Source of the DNA: Pseudonocardia sp. EC080619-01 | GTDB taxonomy: Bacteria; Actinomycetota; Actinomycetes; Mycobacteriales; Pseudonocardiaceae | Assembly (NCBI RefSeq): GCF_001420995.1 | Contig: NZ_CP012184.1 | Coordinates: 2,340,501-2,404,500, forward strand | DNA: 64,000 nucleotides | Direction: 5' to 3' | Shown: positions 1 to 13,390 of the stretch, piece after piece | Layout of the letters: every line of letters starts with the position of its first letter | Numbering within the stretch: the first letter of the stretch is position 1 | Program-made: the position numbers and the translations under genes | The notes under the pieces: model-generated | The model's input: only the letters and a program-made list of their open reading frames with translations | The model's database searches: none | What the model was told of the DNA's origin: nothing

Positions 1-1
1 C

Positions 2-409
2 GACGACGTCGACGCCGTCGCCGATCTCGCCGTCCGACTGCGGCTCGACGGCGTCGTCGCCACCAACACGACGATCTCGCGCGAGGGGCTGCACACCGCT
101 CCCTCCGAGATCGACGCGGCGGGTGCCGGCGGACTGTCCGGCCGTCCCCTGCGCGACCGTGCCCGCGCCGTGGTGCGACGCCTGCGCTCCCGCCTGGCCG
201 ACGACCAGATCGTCATCTCGGTCGGGGGCATCGAGGACGCCGCGGAGGCGTACCTCAGGATCCGTTCGGGCGCCGCGCTGGTCCAGTCCTACACCGGCTT
301 CGTCTACGGCGGCCTGCTGTGGCCCTCGCGGCTGCACCGGGAGCTCGCCGAGCTGCTGCGCGCGGACGGGTTCACCGAGGTCGGGCAGGCGGTGGGGGCC
401 GACCTCTGA
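2..409 (+). CDS. pyrD: Dihydroorotate dehydrogenase (quinone), C-terminal part
   Basis: The start of the gene lies outside the window. The visible 135 residues match the end of the FMN-binding barrel of class 2 dihydroorotate dehydrogenase, which oxidises dihydroorotate to orotate in pyrimidine synthesis and passes electrons to quinone at the membrane. Visible landmarks are VVATNTTISREGL (substrate-side strand and loop), GGLSGRPLR, the phosphate-binding SVGGIEDAAEAY, and the closing strand VQSYTGFVYGG. These occur in the family order with no frameshift. The TGA at 407-409 is followed by about 770 bp of non-coding, repeat-bearing DNA, so the gene ends its transcription unit. The class 2 assignment rests on the C-terminal motifs only. 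Confidence 0.93.
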   Translation, partial: DDVDAVADLAVRLRLDGVVATNTTISREGLHTAPSEIDAAGAGGLSGRPLRDRARAVVRRLRSRLADDQIVISVGGIEDAAEAYLRIRSGAALVQSYTGFVYGGLLWPSRLHRELAELLRADGFTEVGQAVGADL

Positions 410-512
410 GGACACCGACGGCGTCGGCCTCCGGGAGCCACCGGAACACACATCGATCGACGACCGTGTCTCCCCCGCCGGCCGCGTCACCGGATGCGGT
501 AAGGACCCGCCG

Positions 513-1063
513 GCCGCGTTCCGCGGAACGCGGCTGCCGCTCACGGGCTGAAACAGCGGGTCCGACGACGGCCGCTGCCCGGCCGAGGTGGTCCGCCGCT
601 CCGTCGTGTTCCGCGGAACGCACACGGCTCCAGCGGGAAGAGGGACATGCCGATCGGTCCCGGGTACCCCGGGGGGTGGCACCCGTTCTCCGCTCGGGTG
701 CCGACGACGGTGCACTCTCCTCACACCCGCCCGGCCCGACCAGCCTCCGCCGGCGCCACCGGCGCCGCCAGCGTGAACGACCTGGGGGACGCCCGTGCGG
801 GCGCGTTCCGCGGAACGCGCCCGACGGTCTGCGGGCCCCGGGAGTGCTGTGGGAGCCGCTCGCCAGCGGGTCGGCCCAAGGTCGGCGCCCGGTCGGCGCC
901 GGGTCGGCGCCCACCGGTCGGGCAGGTCGCGCTCCGAGAATCCGTCCGCGTCCCGACCGCGTTCCGCGGAACGCGGTCCTGGCAACGTTGCGCGGTCCTG
1001 GCGGCGTCGCGCGGACCTGGCGGTGTGTTCCGCGGACCTGGCGGCGTCCCGCGGAACGCACGA
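513..1063. repeat. Cluster of GTTCCGCGGAAC palindromes between pyrD and the rRNA operon
   Basis: The stretch 410-1175 has no credible gene. It holds at least four perfect copies of the 12-bp palindrome GTTCCGCGGAAC. Three have extended arms: 22 bp at 513-534, 26 bp at 798-823 and 24 bp at 955-978. The fourth is the bare core at 608-619. Two degenerate halves lie at 1025-1038 and 1046-1060. Spacing is irregular, from about 95 to 190 bp. Each extended copy could form a hairpin or bind a dimeric protein. I did not notice the core elsewhere in the window. Function is unknown; possibilities are a protein-binding array, a small mobile palindrome family, or terminators downstream of pyrD. Confidence 0.8.
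973..1059. repeat. Short direct repeats of about 19 bp
   Basis: Four imperfect tandem units begin with GCGGTCCTGGC or GCGGACCTGGC at 973, 992, 1011 and 1032, with a partial fifth at 1051. The period is 19-21 bp. The array overlaps two of the palindromic elements of this intergenic region, so the two repeat types may share an origin. No coding role is apparent. Confidence 0.65.
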
Positions 1064-1175
1064 CGACCGCAGACGACACACCCATCCGGCGTCGACGACA
1101 CCCCAGGACCCGCGCCCCGGACCCACCGGACCGCCGGCCCGCCGGACCGCCGTCAGAAACCGGGCCTAGAACGCA

Positions 1176-1208
1176 GAAAATCCCCCGGACCGAAACGGTC
1201 CGAGGGAT
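1176..1208 (-). terminator. Rho-independent terminator of the rRNA operon
   Basis: On the minus strand, 17 bases past the 5S gene, a 13-bp stem (ATCCCTCGGACCG paired with CGGTCCGGGGGAT, one G-U pair) closes on a TTT loop and is followed directly by TTTTC. This is a textbook intrinsic terminator and fits the end of the 16S-23S-5S transcript. Confidence 0.9.
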
Positions 1209-1224
1209 CCCCTGAAATGTTGAA

Positions 1225-1342
1225 TGTCGGCGGCGACCTACTCTCCCACACCCTGTCGAGTGCAGTACCATCGGCGCAGGAAGGCTTAGCTACCGGGTTC
1301 GGAATGGGACCGGGCGTTCCCCTACCGCCATAACCACCGACA
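1225..1342 (-). rRNA. rrf: 5S ribosomal RNA
   Basis: The minus strand reads as a 118-nt 5S rRNA. The 5' end TGTCGGTGG pairs with the 3' end CCGCCGACA to form the terminal helix, and the interior carries the conserved CCCATTCCGAACCCGG and loop-E region GTAGGTCGCCGCC. It is the last gene of the rRNA operon, 131 bp after 23S, with the terminator at 1176-1208 immediately beyond. Ends are inferred from terminal base pairing. Confidence 0.95.
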
Positions 1343-1473
1343 ACACTATCCAATTACATCCCCACACCCCCTCACACCCCACACCACGGTGGGACACAAG
1401 AAGACCCAGGAAACAGAGACCACACAACCAAGGGTTGTGGACTCAGGGTCACACAGTGGATGCGAACAACATG

Positions 1474-6416
<4,943 letters not shown>

Positions 6417-6507
6417 AAAACCCTGACTTACAAACAACTGGCCCACCAGCACGACGGGGTCGCACCGGCAGCCAAACAAACAATCTGGCACAAAAACGCC
6501 AAACCAT

Positions 6508-6608
6508 ATAATAGCTCGACACACTGTTGAGTTCTCAAAAGACACCCGCACCGCCATCACCGATCTCCCGACCGGATCCAGAAGGCGGATCGCCTTGACC
6601 CATCAAGG
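6508..6608 (-). promoter_or_regulatory. rRNA operon leader: promoter-proximal conserved element and hairpin
   Basis: On the minus strand upstream of 16S are TTGAGAACTCAACAGTGTG (a leader sequence widely seen before actinobacterial 16S genes), a TTGAGA...TATTAT pair at 6533-6538 and 6508-6513 with 19 bp between, and a 6-bp hairpin CCTTGA-TGGG-TCAAGG at 6593-6608. The element may act in antitermination or 16S processing, or include a proximal promoter. The sequence alone does not distinguish these. Confidence 0.55.
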
Positions 6609-6716
6609 TAAACACACCGACGATGTCGGCCTGCCACCGGGGGTCACCTTGTCCGCGGGGCCTGCTGACCGGGCCTCCAGGGCCCGTTCTGTCCGGCTCA
6701 CTCGCTGACAGGAAGA

Positions 6717-6746
6717 AAGTTACGGCACGGTGTCCGGCAAGGTCAA
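6717..6746 (-). promoter_or_regulatory. Candidate distal promoter of the rRNA operon
   Basis: The minus strand shows TTGACC at 6746-6741 and TAACTT at 6722-6717 with an 18-bp spacer. This is close to the actinobacterial principal-sigma consensus (TTGACA / TAnnnT). It lies about 300 bp before the 16S gene, a normal distance for a distal rrn promoter. No start site can be proven from sequence. Confidence 0.6.
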
Positions 6747-7165
6747 ACCGGGGGGTCCTTCCGGCAAACACGGGCCGTCCTCGCAGGTCAGACGTGGCAG
6801 CGGAGTTGGCCGCCAGGTTTACGACACCATCTCTCTTGGGGTCCGGCCCCTCGAGCGATTCCTGTGACGCCGGGCACTCCTGCTTCGCAGCCCGGTGCGA
6901 CCGTGGTGTTCTCGGTGGTCGGGCCACTCATGGATCCGCTGTTCGACACCGGCTGAGCTGCGGTTTCGGCCGTCCGGTCCGCGCAGCGGTCGGGTCATTC
7001 CTGGGTGGCCGACCCGCCCGGTGAGCGGCCCACGACGGTCCCGCCGATCGCGAGGGCCCCGGGAAACGGCACGGAGAGCCTGCGACCTGGACCAGCCCGT
7101 GGTCCGGGAAGGGCCCGGCGATCCGGTTGCGCGCGCTGGTGCCCGGGGCCGCACGATCTGGCCCC

Positions 7166-7228
7166 GTCCCACGTCCCACGTCCCACGTCCCACGTCCCAC
7201 GTCCCACGTCCCACGTCCCACGTCCCAC
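7166..7228. repeat. Nine-copy perfect heptamer array (GTCCCAC)n
   Basis: Nine consecutive identical GTCCCAC units occupy 63 bp with no mismatch. They sit in the long non-coding stretch 6747-7661 upstream of the rRNA operon. Just downstream are looser repeats: GGCACCGAGACCGCGG twice near 7282-7316, and GGGGACCGGG(C/T)GGATC-type units near 7379-7428. No credible gene was found on either strand of 6747-7661; reading frames through the array are compositional. A pure heptamer array should change copy number by slippage. Confidence 0.9.
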
Positions 7229-7661
7229 GGTCCCGGAACTCGTGGGCGGGCGCAGACCCCGTCGGCAGCGCAGATCCCTTGGGCGGCACCGAGACCGCGG
7301 GCGGCACCGAGACCGCGGCGAGCCGGACGGGAGGGTGGAGCCGGTGCCCGGTGTCGCCGTCGCGGTGACGGGTGGCTCGGGGACCGGGCGGATCAGGGGC
7401 CAGGCGGATCGGGGACCGGGTGGATCGGTGACCCGGCTCCTGCACTCGCGGACACCCGGGACGGGTGATCCGTGAGAGCAGTGTGCTGCCGCGCGGCTGT
7501 CATCCCGCGCCACCTGCACGAACGTCCTCGTCCTCCGTCGACGTCGGGCGGGATCACCGCCGCGGTGGGGAGCGGTCGGTGCACCTGTCGTCGCACCGCG
7601 TCGTCCCGTTCCGTGTCCTGTCACCGCATCAGGGGGGTATCCGTCCCGCTTCTGACGCGTT

Positions 7662-7688
7662 GACCCGACGAGTGCTCCTCGTCGGGTC
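7662..7688 (-). terminator. Hairpin downstream of the CvpA-family gene
   Basis: GACCCGACGAG (7662-7672) and CTCGTCGGGTC (7678-7688) form a perfect 11-bp stem with a 5-base loop, about 75 bp past the stop of the minus-strand gene at 7764. A related copy of the loop and arm sequence (GACGAGGAGCACTC) recurs at 7725-7738, so alternative pairings exist. There is no U-tract, as is common for terminators in this phylum. Confidence 0.5.
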
Positions 7689-7763
7689 CTGCAGCGCGTC
7701 GGGGGCGAATGCGCGTCGCGATCGGACGAGGAGCACTCCCTTTCCCCGGCTACGCGGGGATGC

Positions 7764-8282
7764 TCAGGCGGGTGGTCGAGCGGCGTCGACGACGTCGTGC
7801 GCCGCGGACGTCGTCGCGGGGAACAGGCCGCCGACCGAGGCGAGCACGTGGCTCTCCCCGCCGAGCGCCTCGACCACCGAGGTCACCGGGGTGAGCGCCG
7901 CCGGCCCCACCATCGCCGGGACGACCCAGGACACCAGCCACATCACGAGCAGGGCGGTGACCCCACCCGTCACGGCGCCGACCAGGCGGTCCAGGAACGT
8001 CAGCTTCGCCCTGGCGAGCACCCGGCTGACCAGCCCGCCGAGGAACCCGCCGACGACCGAGCCCAGGAGCAGCCCGGCGCCGATCCCCAGCAGTCCCCAC
8101 AGCCATGCCGAGTCCGGGGTGTCGCCGTAGCCCGCCAGGTTGGAACCCCAGGCGGCGCCGATCCCGGCCCCCACCACGAGCCCGAGCAGCCCGCCGGCCC
8201 TGGCGACGCCGTCCACCCTGCGGAGCCCGCCCACCGCAGCGGCCAGCACCACGATCACGACCAGCACGTCCAGCCAGGTCAT
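7764..8282 (-). CDS. CvpA-family membrane protein
   Basis: A 172-residue protein beginning MTWLDVLVVIVVLAAAVGGLRR, the usual opening of CvpA/colicin V production-type proteins. Four hydrophobic helices lie at about residues 5-20, 28-45, 62-85 and 102-128. In mycobacteria a longer relative, MarP, fuses this membrane part to a periplasmic serine protease needed in acid. This protein stops after the membrane part with a short Ala/Val tail, so no protease is present. The ATG at 8282 is preceded by GGGGGAG, which fixes the start against longer upstream frames. It is transcribed away from the DUF4383-like gene at 8440. The exact role is unknown. Confidence 0.8.
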   Translation of the reverse strand: MTWLDVLVVIVVLAAAVGGLRRVDGVARAGGLLGLVVGAGIGAAWGSNLAGYGDTPDSAWLWGLLGIGAGLLLGSVVGGFLGGLVSRVLARAKLTFLDRLVGAVTGGVTALLVMWLVSWVVPAMVGPAALTPVTSVVEALGGESHVLASVGGLFPATTSAAHDVVDAARPPA

Positions 8283-8439
8283 GGCTCCCCCTTCCCGGGA
8301 CGTCGTCCCCAGGGTGCCCACCGAACCTGAGACGCGGCTGAGGCACGGCCCCGGACCGGCCCCGCGGCCGTCCCGGTGTGCGCCGACGGCCGGGCGGGTA
8401 TCCCCCTGGTCGCCCCGCGCCACGGAACGGAGGGACGAC

Positions 8440-9105
8440 ATGACTTCACCCGGGTCCGACCCGCGCCTGCTCGACCTGCTGCACCGGATCGGCTCCGCCC
8501 TGGTGGGCACGGTGCTCTGGGTCTTCGGATCGCTCGGCTTCGCGGACACCCTGGGGGTCCTCACGACCGACGGTCCCCCGCTGCTCGGGATGAGCACCAA
8601 CACGCTGCTCTCCACGATCTCGCTGGTCGTCGGCACCGTCCTGATCGCGGCGGCGATCCGTGGCGGTCGGCTCGCCTCGACCGTGGCGGTCACCGTCGGC
8701 GGCCTGTTCCTGCTGTCGGGCGTCGTGAACGTCGTGCTGATCGGCACGTCCTTCAACCCGCTGGCGTTCCGGATGCCCAACGTCGTGTTCAGCCTCGTCG
8801 TCGGGCTGGTGTTGCTGTCCCTCGGCGCCTACGGCCGGTTCAGCGGCCGGCTGCCCGACGACAACCCGTACGCCGCCGAGCAGCGTCACCACGTCGACGC
8901 GGAGGACGGTGCCGACCGGGACCAGCTGCTGCCCCGCGACGAGGCCGGGATCGAGGCCGCCCGTTCGCTCGCCGAGACCGAGCGGACCGTCGCCGCCGGC
9001 GGCGGCACGGAGCGGGAGCGCCGGCTCCTCGCCGAGGTCGACGCCCTCCGCGATCCGGCCGATCGCCGAGCCGCCTGGCAGGCGAGGACCGGATCGGGGA
9101 GCTGA
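8440..9105 (+). CDS. DUF4383-like integral membrane protein
   Basis: A 221-residue protein with four predicted membrane helices (about residues 16-36, 52-72, 80-104 and 112-130) followed by a charged cytoplasmic tail of about 85 residues rich in Glu, Arg and Ala. The spacing of helices and the LLGMSTNTLLSTISLVVG segment resemble DUF4383 proteins, which have no known function. The start ATG has GGAGGG 5-6 bases upstream. It is divergent from the CvpA-family gene and lies about 95 bp before the SpoIIE phosphatase operon, whose own ribosome-binding site and gap suggest it is separate. Confidence 0.7.
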   Translation: MTSPGSDPRLLDLLHRIGSALVGTVLWVFGSLGFADTLGVLTTDGPPLLGMSTNTLLSTISLVVGTVLIAAAIRGGRLASTVAVTVGGLFLLSGVVNVVLIGTSFNPLAFRMPNVVFSLVVGLVLLSLGAYGRFSGRLPDDNPYAAEQRHHVDAEDGADRDQLLPRDEAGIEAARSLAETERTVAAGGGTERERRLLAEVDALRDPADRRAAWQARTGSGS

Positions 9106-9200
9106 GTGGTGATCGTCCGCGTACGCGGTACCGTGGGCCATTCCGTCCCGGGAGGGACCCGGGGCGCCGACGACCGGCCGGACGGGAGCCAGGAATCGAC

Positions 9201-10848
9201 GTGACCGAGACGGGACCGACCGTCGGCGAGCCGACCACCACGGTCGACGCGCGCTGGGCGGACGCCCCCTGCGCCGCCGTGACCGTCGGCGCCGACGGCA
9301 TCGTGCTGGAGGCGAACGACGCCGCGTACGGCGTCCTTCCCCAGGTCCGCAGGGGCGAGCCGCTCGACCGCGTGGTGCCGTGGCTCGCCACGGCCCATGC
9401 CGCGACGTCCGAGCAGACCGGTACGCCGTCCGCGTTCTCCGATGTCATCGAGGGGCCGCGCCGTGGAGGCGCAGCCGGTCCGGCACGACGACGGCTCCGT
9501 CACCTGGTGGCTGATCGACGTCACCGACGTCCGCTCCATCCGCGACGAGCTGCAGCTCGAGCAGGCCCGTGCCGCGTTCCTCTCCGAGGCCTCCGCCGCC
9601 CTGCTGGGATCGCTGAACCTCTCGCGGTGCATGGAGGTCACGGCCGAGCTCGCGGCCGGACGGCTGGCCGACGGGGCGCTGGTGATCACCCCGGCGACCC
9701 GCGGGCAGTTCCAGGTCGTGTCCGCGACCTCGGGCGACACCGGCACGCCGCGCAGCGCGCTGCTGCGGTTCGACCCCGACGAGGTGCCCGGGCTCGCCGA
9801 GGCGCTGCGGGGCTTCCCGCCGGTGCCGTCGCGCTGGATCGACCCGGCCACGGCGCCCGCCTGGGTGGCCCCGGACGGTCTCGGCGAGGTCGGCTCGATC
9901 GTCGTCACACCGCTGCCCGGGCACGGGATCCCGGCCGGAGCGCTGGTGCTGCTGCGCCGGGCCGGTTCCGGGCCGTTCAGCGAGGGTGAGGAGGTGACCG
10001 CGCGCGAGTTCGCCGCGCGCGCCGGCCTCGCGATGTCGGCCGCCCGGATGTTCGCGCAGCAGGCGTCGATCACCGAGACGCTGATGCGGGAGCTGCTCCC
10101 GCCGACGCTCCAGCACGTGTCCGGCGTCGACTTCGCCGGTGGCTACCGGCCCTCGCAGGACCACGAGCGGGTCGGCGGCGACTTCTACGACGTCCACGCC
10201 GCGGCCGAGGAGTCCGGCGAGACCCTCGCCGTGCTCGGCGACGTGTGCGGCAAGGGGCTCGAGGCCGCCGTGCTGACCGGCAAGATCCGCAGCGCGGTGC
10301 ACGCCCTGCGCCCCATGTCGGGCGACCACCTCCGCCTGCTGCGCCTGCTCAACGACGCGCTGCTCAGCGACGACCACGCCCGCTTCGTGACGCTCGTCCT
10401 GGCGTCGGTGACCCGCCGCGGTTCGGACGTCGACGTGCGGCTGACGTGTGCGGGTCACCCGCCGCCGTTGATCATCCGGGCGGACGGCCGGGTCGAGGAG
10501 GCGGCCACGCTCGGCACCCTGGTCGGCGCGCTCCCGACGGTCGAGGCCACCACCTACGAGACCCGCCTCGCCCCCGGTGAGACGTGCCTGCTCTACACCG
10601 ACGGGATCACCGAGGCGCAGGGCGGGCCGCTGGGCCGCGACCAGTTCGGTGAGGACCGGCTGCAGCGGGTCGCCGCCGAGTGCACGGGGCTGCCGGCCGA
10701 GGCCGTCGTGGAACGGGTCCAGATGCTCGCGTCCGAGTGGGTCGGCCGCAACACCCACGACGACATGGCGCTCCTCGCCATCACCGCCCCGCGCGGCAGC
10801 CACCTGACCGCCGTCGGCGGGCACGGCCGGGGCCGGTACACCGCATGA
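9201..10848 (+). CDS. PAS-containing SpoIIE-type PP2C phosphatase (RsbU-like), with an apparent frameshift
   Basis: This reads as one gene split between two frames. From the GTG at 9201 (AGGA upstream) the first frame encodes a PAS-like segment (AAVTVGADGIVLEANDAAY). The rest, from about 9455, lies in another frame and gives VEAQPVRHDDGSVTWWLIDVTD, a coiled linker, a GAF-like region (about 9600-10040) and a full SpoIIE phosphatase domain with metal-binding GGDFYD, GDVCGKGLEA and YTDGITEA. Removing one G from the GGGG run at 9452-9455 restores a continuous VIEGRAVEAQPVR. The shift may be a mutation or a sequencing error. If real, translation might restart at the ATG at 9442 or GTG at 9463. RsbU-type enzymes dephosphorylate STAS anti-anti-sigma factors; one is encoded two genes downstream. 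The 3' end overlaps the next gene by 4 bp. Confidence 0.82.
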
Positions 10849-11987
10849 CCGGCGGGCCCGAGACCACCGGACAGGTCGCCCGGTACGCCGACCTCCTGTG
10901 GGACGCCGTGCTCCGCGGTGACGAGTACGCCGCCGTCGACGTCGTGGTCGACGCGCTGCGTGACGGCGTCGACGCCGAGTCGGTGCTGCTCGAGATCATC
11001 GGGGCCGTGCAGGGCCGGGTCGGCGAGGAGTGGGCGGCGAACCGGATCTCGGTCGCCCAGGAACACGCCGCGACCGCCATCAACGATCGCGTCATCGGCA
11101 CCCTCGCGCTCACGAGCGGGCGTGGCTCCGGCGAGCGCGGGCGGATCACCGTCGCGTGCGTCGACGGTGAGTGGCACGCGCTCCCCGCCCGCCTGCTGGC
11201 CGAGGTCCTCCGGCTGCGCGGGTTCACCGTCGACTATCTCGGGGCCCAGGTCCCGTCCCCGCACCTGATCACCCACCTGCACCGCACCGGTCCGGACGCG
11301 GTGGCCCTGTCGTCGTCGATCGCGACCCGGCTCCCGACAGCGCACGCGACGATCTCGGCCTGCCAGGCCGCCGGGGTACCGGTGATCGTCGGCGGGCCCG
11401 CGTTCGGGCGGGACGGACGGCACGCCCGGCAGCTCGGCGCGGACGCCTGGGCCCCTGACGCGCGGGCCGCCGCCGACACGCTGACGGCGGGCCTGCCGCC
11501 CCCGGCACACCCGCACGCGCAGCCGATGGACGACCTCCCCCACCTGTCCGACCAGGAGTTCACCCTGGTCAGCAGGAACACCACGCAGCTCGTCGCGGCC
11601 GTCGTCGACCGGCTGCCCGAGCGGGTGCCGTCGATGTCCGGCTACGACGAGGCGCAGCGGATGCACACCGCCGAGGACGTCCGGCACATCGTCGACTTCC
11701 TCGGCGTCGCGCTCTACACCGGGGAATCGCGGGTGTTCACCGAGTTCCTCGACTGGACGGCCGCGGTGCTCTCCGCCCGCTCCGTCCCGGCAGGCGTGCT
11801 CGTCCCGGTGCTGGACCTGCTCGCCGACGAGCTGCGCGACTTCGTCCGGGCCACGGAGGTGCTCCGCTCGGCGTCCGCCGGGCGGGCCGCGATCGACGCG
11901 GCCGGTGCCGCCGCCGAGGGACCCGGCGTCGCGCCGGGACCGGTTCCCGGCGAACCTCCCCTGCACCGGACCGGGGGGACCGCGTGA
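10845..11987 (+). CDS. Cobalamin-binding photosensor-like protein (CarH-type B12 module)
   Basis: A 380-residue protein. Residues about 12-90 form a helical cap with W63-x9-E73-H74 (WAANRISVAQEH), the signature of the light-sensing cap in CarH, where it packs over adenosylcobalamin. Residues about 100-215 are a Rossmann-like B12-binding domain with E109-W-H111, in which the His is the expected lower cobalt ligand, and GGPAFGRDG. There is no N-terminal MerR DNA-binding domain as in CarH. Instead the C-terminal part, about 235-340, is a helical domain I do not recognise, which could be a protein-interaction output. Its ATG overlaps the phosphatase stop (ATGA) and its stop overlaps the STAS gene (GTGA), so the three are translationally coupled. 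The motifs are seen; light sensing is inferred from the family. Confidence 0.85.
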   Translation: MTGGPETTGQVARYADLLWDAVLRGDEYAAVDVVVDALRDGVDAESVLLEIIGAVQGRVGEEWAANRISVAQEHAATAINDRVIGTLALTSGRGSGERGRITVACVDGEWHALPARLLAEVLRLRGFTVDYLGAQVPSPHLITHLHRTGPDAVALSSSIATRLPTAHATISACQAAGVPVIVGGPAFGRDGRHARQLGADAWAPDARAAADTLTAGLPPPAHPHAQPMDDLPHLSDQEFTLVSRNTTQLVAAVVDRLPERVPSMSGYDEAQRMHTAEDVRHIVDFLGVALYTGESRVFTEFLDWTAAVLSARSVPAGVLVPVLDLLADELRDFVRATEVLRSASAGRAAIDAAGAAAEGPGVAPGPVPGEPPLHRTGGTA

Positions 11988-12343
11988 ACGCCCCGCGCGA
12001 GCTGTCGCTGACCTGGACGACCCCGCAGCCGGGGGTCGCGCGCGTGCACGTCGCCGGCGATCTCGACTACGACAGCGCCGACGCGCTGACCTCCGGCGTC
12101 GACGACCGGGTACGCATCGGTGACCTGCGCGAGCTCCGGGTGGACTGCTCGGACCTGGCGTACTGCGACTCCTACGGTCTGTCCTCGCTGCTCATGGTCC
12201 GTCGCCGCACGGCGTCGGCCGGGGTGCCGATGCACCTCGACAACCGCGGCCCGGGGCTGGAGCGGCTGCTGCGGGTCACGAAGACGCTCGATCACCTCAC
12301 CGGCGGGACGGCCGGTGTCCGCGAGGAGCAGTTCGACTCCTGA
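11984..12343 (+). CDS. STAS-domain anti-anti-sigma factor
   Basis: A 119-residue single-domain STAS protein of the SpoIIAA/RsbV type. The strand VARVHVAGDLDYDSADAL and the segment DCSDLAYCDSYGLSSLLMV are visible. The latter holds the Ser that an anti-sigma kinase phosphorylates and a SpoIIE-type phosphatase dephosphorylates (S in CDSYG or the following LSS). In partner switching the unphosphorylated form traps the anti-sigma factor and frees sigma. No anti-sigma kinase or sigma factor is adjacent, so the partner must lie elsewhere. The GTG start overlaps the upstream stop by 4 bp. Confidence 0.88.
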   Translation: MNAPRELSLTWTTPQPGVARVHVAGDLDYDSADALTSGVDDRVRIGDLRELRVDCSDLAYCDSYGLSSLLMVRRRTASAGVPMHLDNRGPGLERLLRVTKTLDHLTGGTAGVREEQFDS

Positions 12344-12358
12344 TCCGGCCCGGCGGGC

Positions 12359-13300
12359 TCAGCCCCCGACGGTCACCGGCGGAAGGTTCGCCTCGATCGT
12401 GGCGCGGTCGGGCTCCAGCCACGGCGGCAGCCTCAACGTCCTTCCGAGCTCGAGCAGCGGCTCGTCGACGTCGAAACCGGGCCCGTCGGTGGCGATCTCG
12501 AAGAGCACCCCGCCCGGCTCCCGGAAGTAGATCGAGGTGAAGTACTGCCGGTCGAGGACGGCGGTGACGTCGAGGCCGCGCTCGACCAGCTCCGCCCGCC
12601 ACCGCTCCTGGGCGGCGCGGTCGGCGACCCGGAACGCGATGTGGTGCACCGTGCCACCGGCCTGCAGTCCCTGACCGGACACCCCGCCGACGACGTCGAC
12701 GGTCGTCGCGGCCGGGCCGGGCGCGGTGAACCGGGAGCGGGCGCCGTCGTCGCCGGCGTGGCTCAGGCCGAGTTCGGTCAGCATCCGCTGGGTCGGCTCG
12801 GCCTGCTCCTCGGAGAGCGTGACGGCGTGCAGGCCACGGACCGCGTGCTCGGCGGGCACGCTCCCGGAGCCGTCCCAGCCCGAGCGGTGGTCGCCGGGCG
12901 CCGCGACCAGCTCGACGACCAGACCGTCGGGGTCGCGCAGGGTCAGGGACTCCTCGCCGTCGCGGGTGACCGGGGCGTCGGCGTCGACGCCCAGCCCCGC
13001 CAGCCGGGTCCGCCACCAGCCCAGCGACTCGGGTGGGATCCCGAACGCGGTCGAGGTGGTCAGTCCCGCGCCCTGCCGCCCCGGCCGGACGCCCGGCCAC
13101 GGGAAGAAGGTGAGCAGCGTGGACGGGCGGCCGGCGCCGTCGCCGTAGTAGAGGTGGTGGACCTGCGGCGCGTCGAAGTTGACGGTGCGCTTGACCAGGC
13201 GCAGGCCGAGCACCGAGGTGTAGAAGTCGGCGTTCCGCTGCGGATCCCCGGCGATGGCGGTCACGTGGTGCAGGCCGTGCGGGATGTCGTCGGTCGTCAT
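12359..13300 (-). CDS. VOC-family ring-cleaving dioxygenase / glyoxalase-type protein
   Basis: A 313-residue protein with two vicinal-oxygen-chelate modules. The first begins GLHHVTAIAGDPQRNADFY with a metal-ligand His. The second has VHHIAFRVAD and ends with the metal-ligand Glu in GGVLFEIATDGPGF. This two-module layout matches the MhqO/YkcA group of putative ring-cleaving dioxygenases, often linked to hydroquinone or catechol detoxification. The ATG at 13300 follows a strong GGAGGTGGAC ribosome site, which rules out the much longer open frame upstream. It converges with the STAS gene, leaving 15 bp between. The substrate is unknown. Confidence 0.85.
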   Translation of the reverse strand: MTTDDIPHGLHHVTAIAGDPQRNADFYTSVLGLRLVKRTVNFDAPQVHHLYYGDGAGRPSTLLTFFPWPGVRPGRQGAGLTTSTAFGIPPESLGWWRTRLAGLGVDADAPVTRDGEESLTLRDPDGLVVELVAAPGDHRSGWDGSGSVPAEHAVRGLHAVTLSEEQAEPTQRMLTELGLSHAGDDGARSRFTAPGPAATTVDVVGGVSGQGLQAGGTVHHIAFRVADRAAQERWRAELVERGLDVTAVLDRQYFTSIYFREPGGVLFEIATDGPGFDVDEPLLELGRTLRLPPWLEPDRATIEANLPPVTVGG

Positions 13301-13390
13301 GTCCACCTCCGGGACGTTGCCGTCACAACTATCACGATCCGGGGCGGCCGTGCGGACATGAACCCGTCCGGGGCCGGGTACGCCTCTGTC

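Noticed and set aside
319..1333. Genes of about 120-300 codons between pyrD and 5S rRNA
   Set aside because: Frames are open on both strands, encode Arg/Pro/Thr-rich runs and pass through palindromes and repeats. No ribosome site or family.
7166..7228. Possible CRISPR array
   Set aside because: The units are 7-bp tandem repeats with no spacers and no cas genes.
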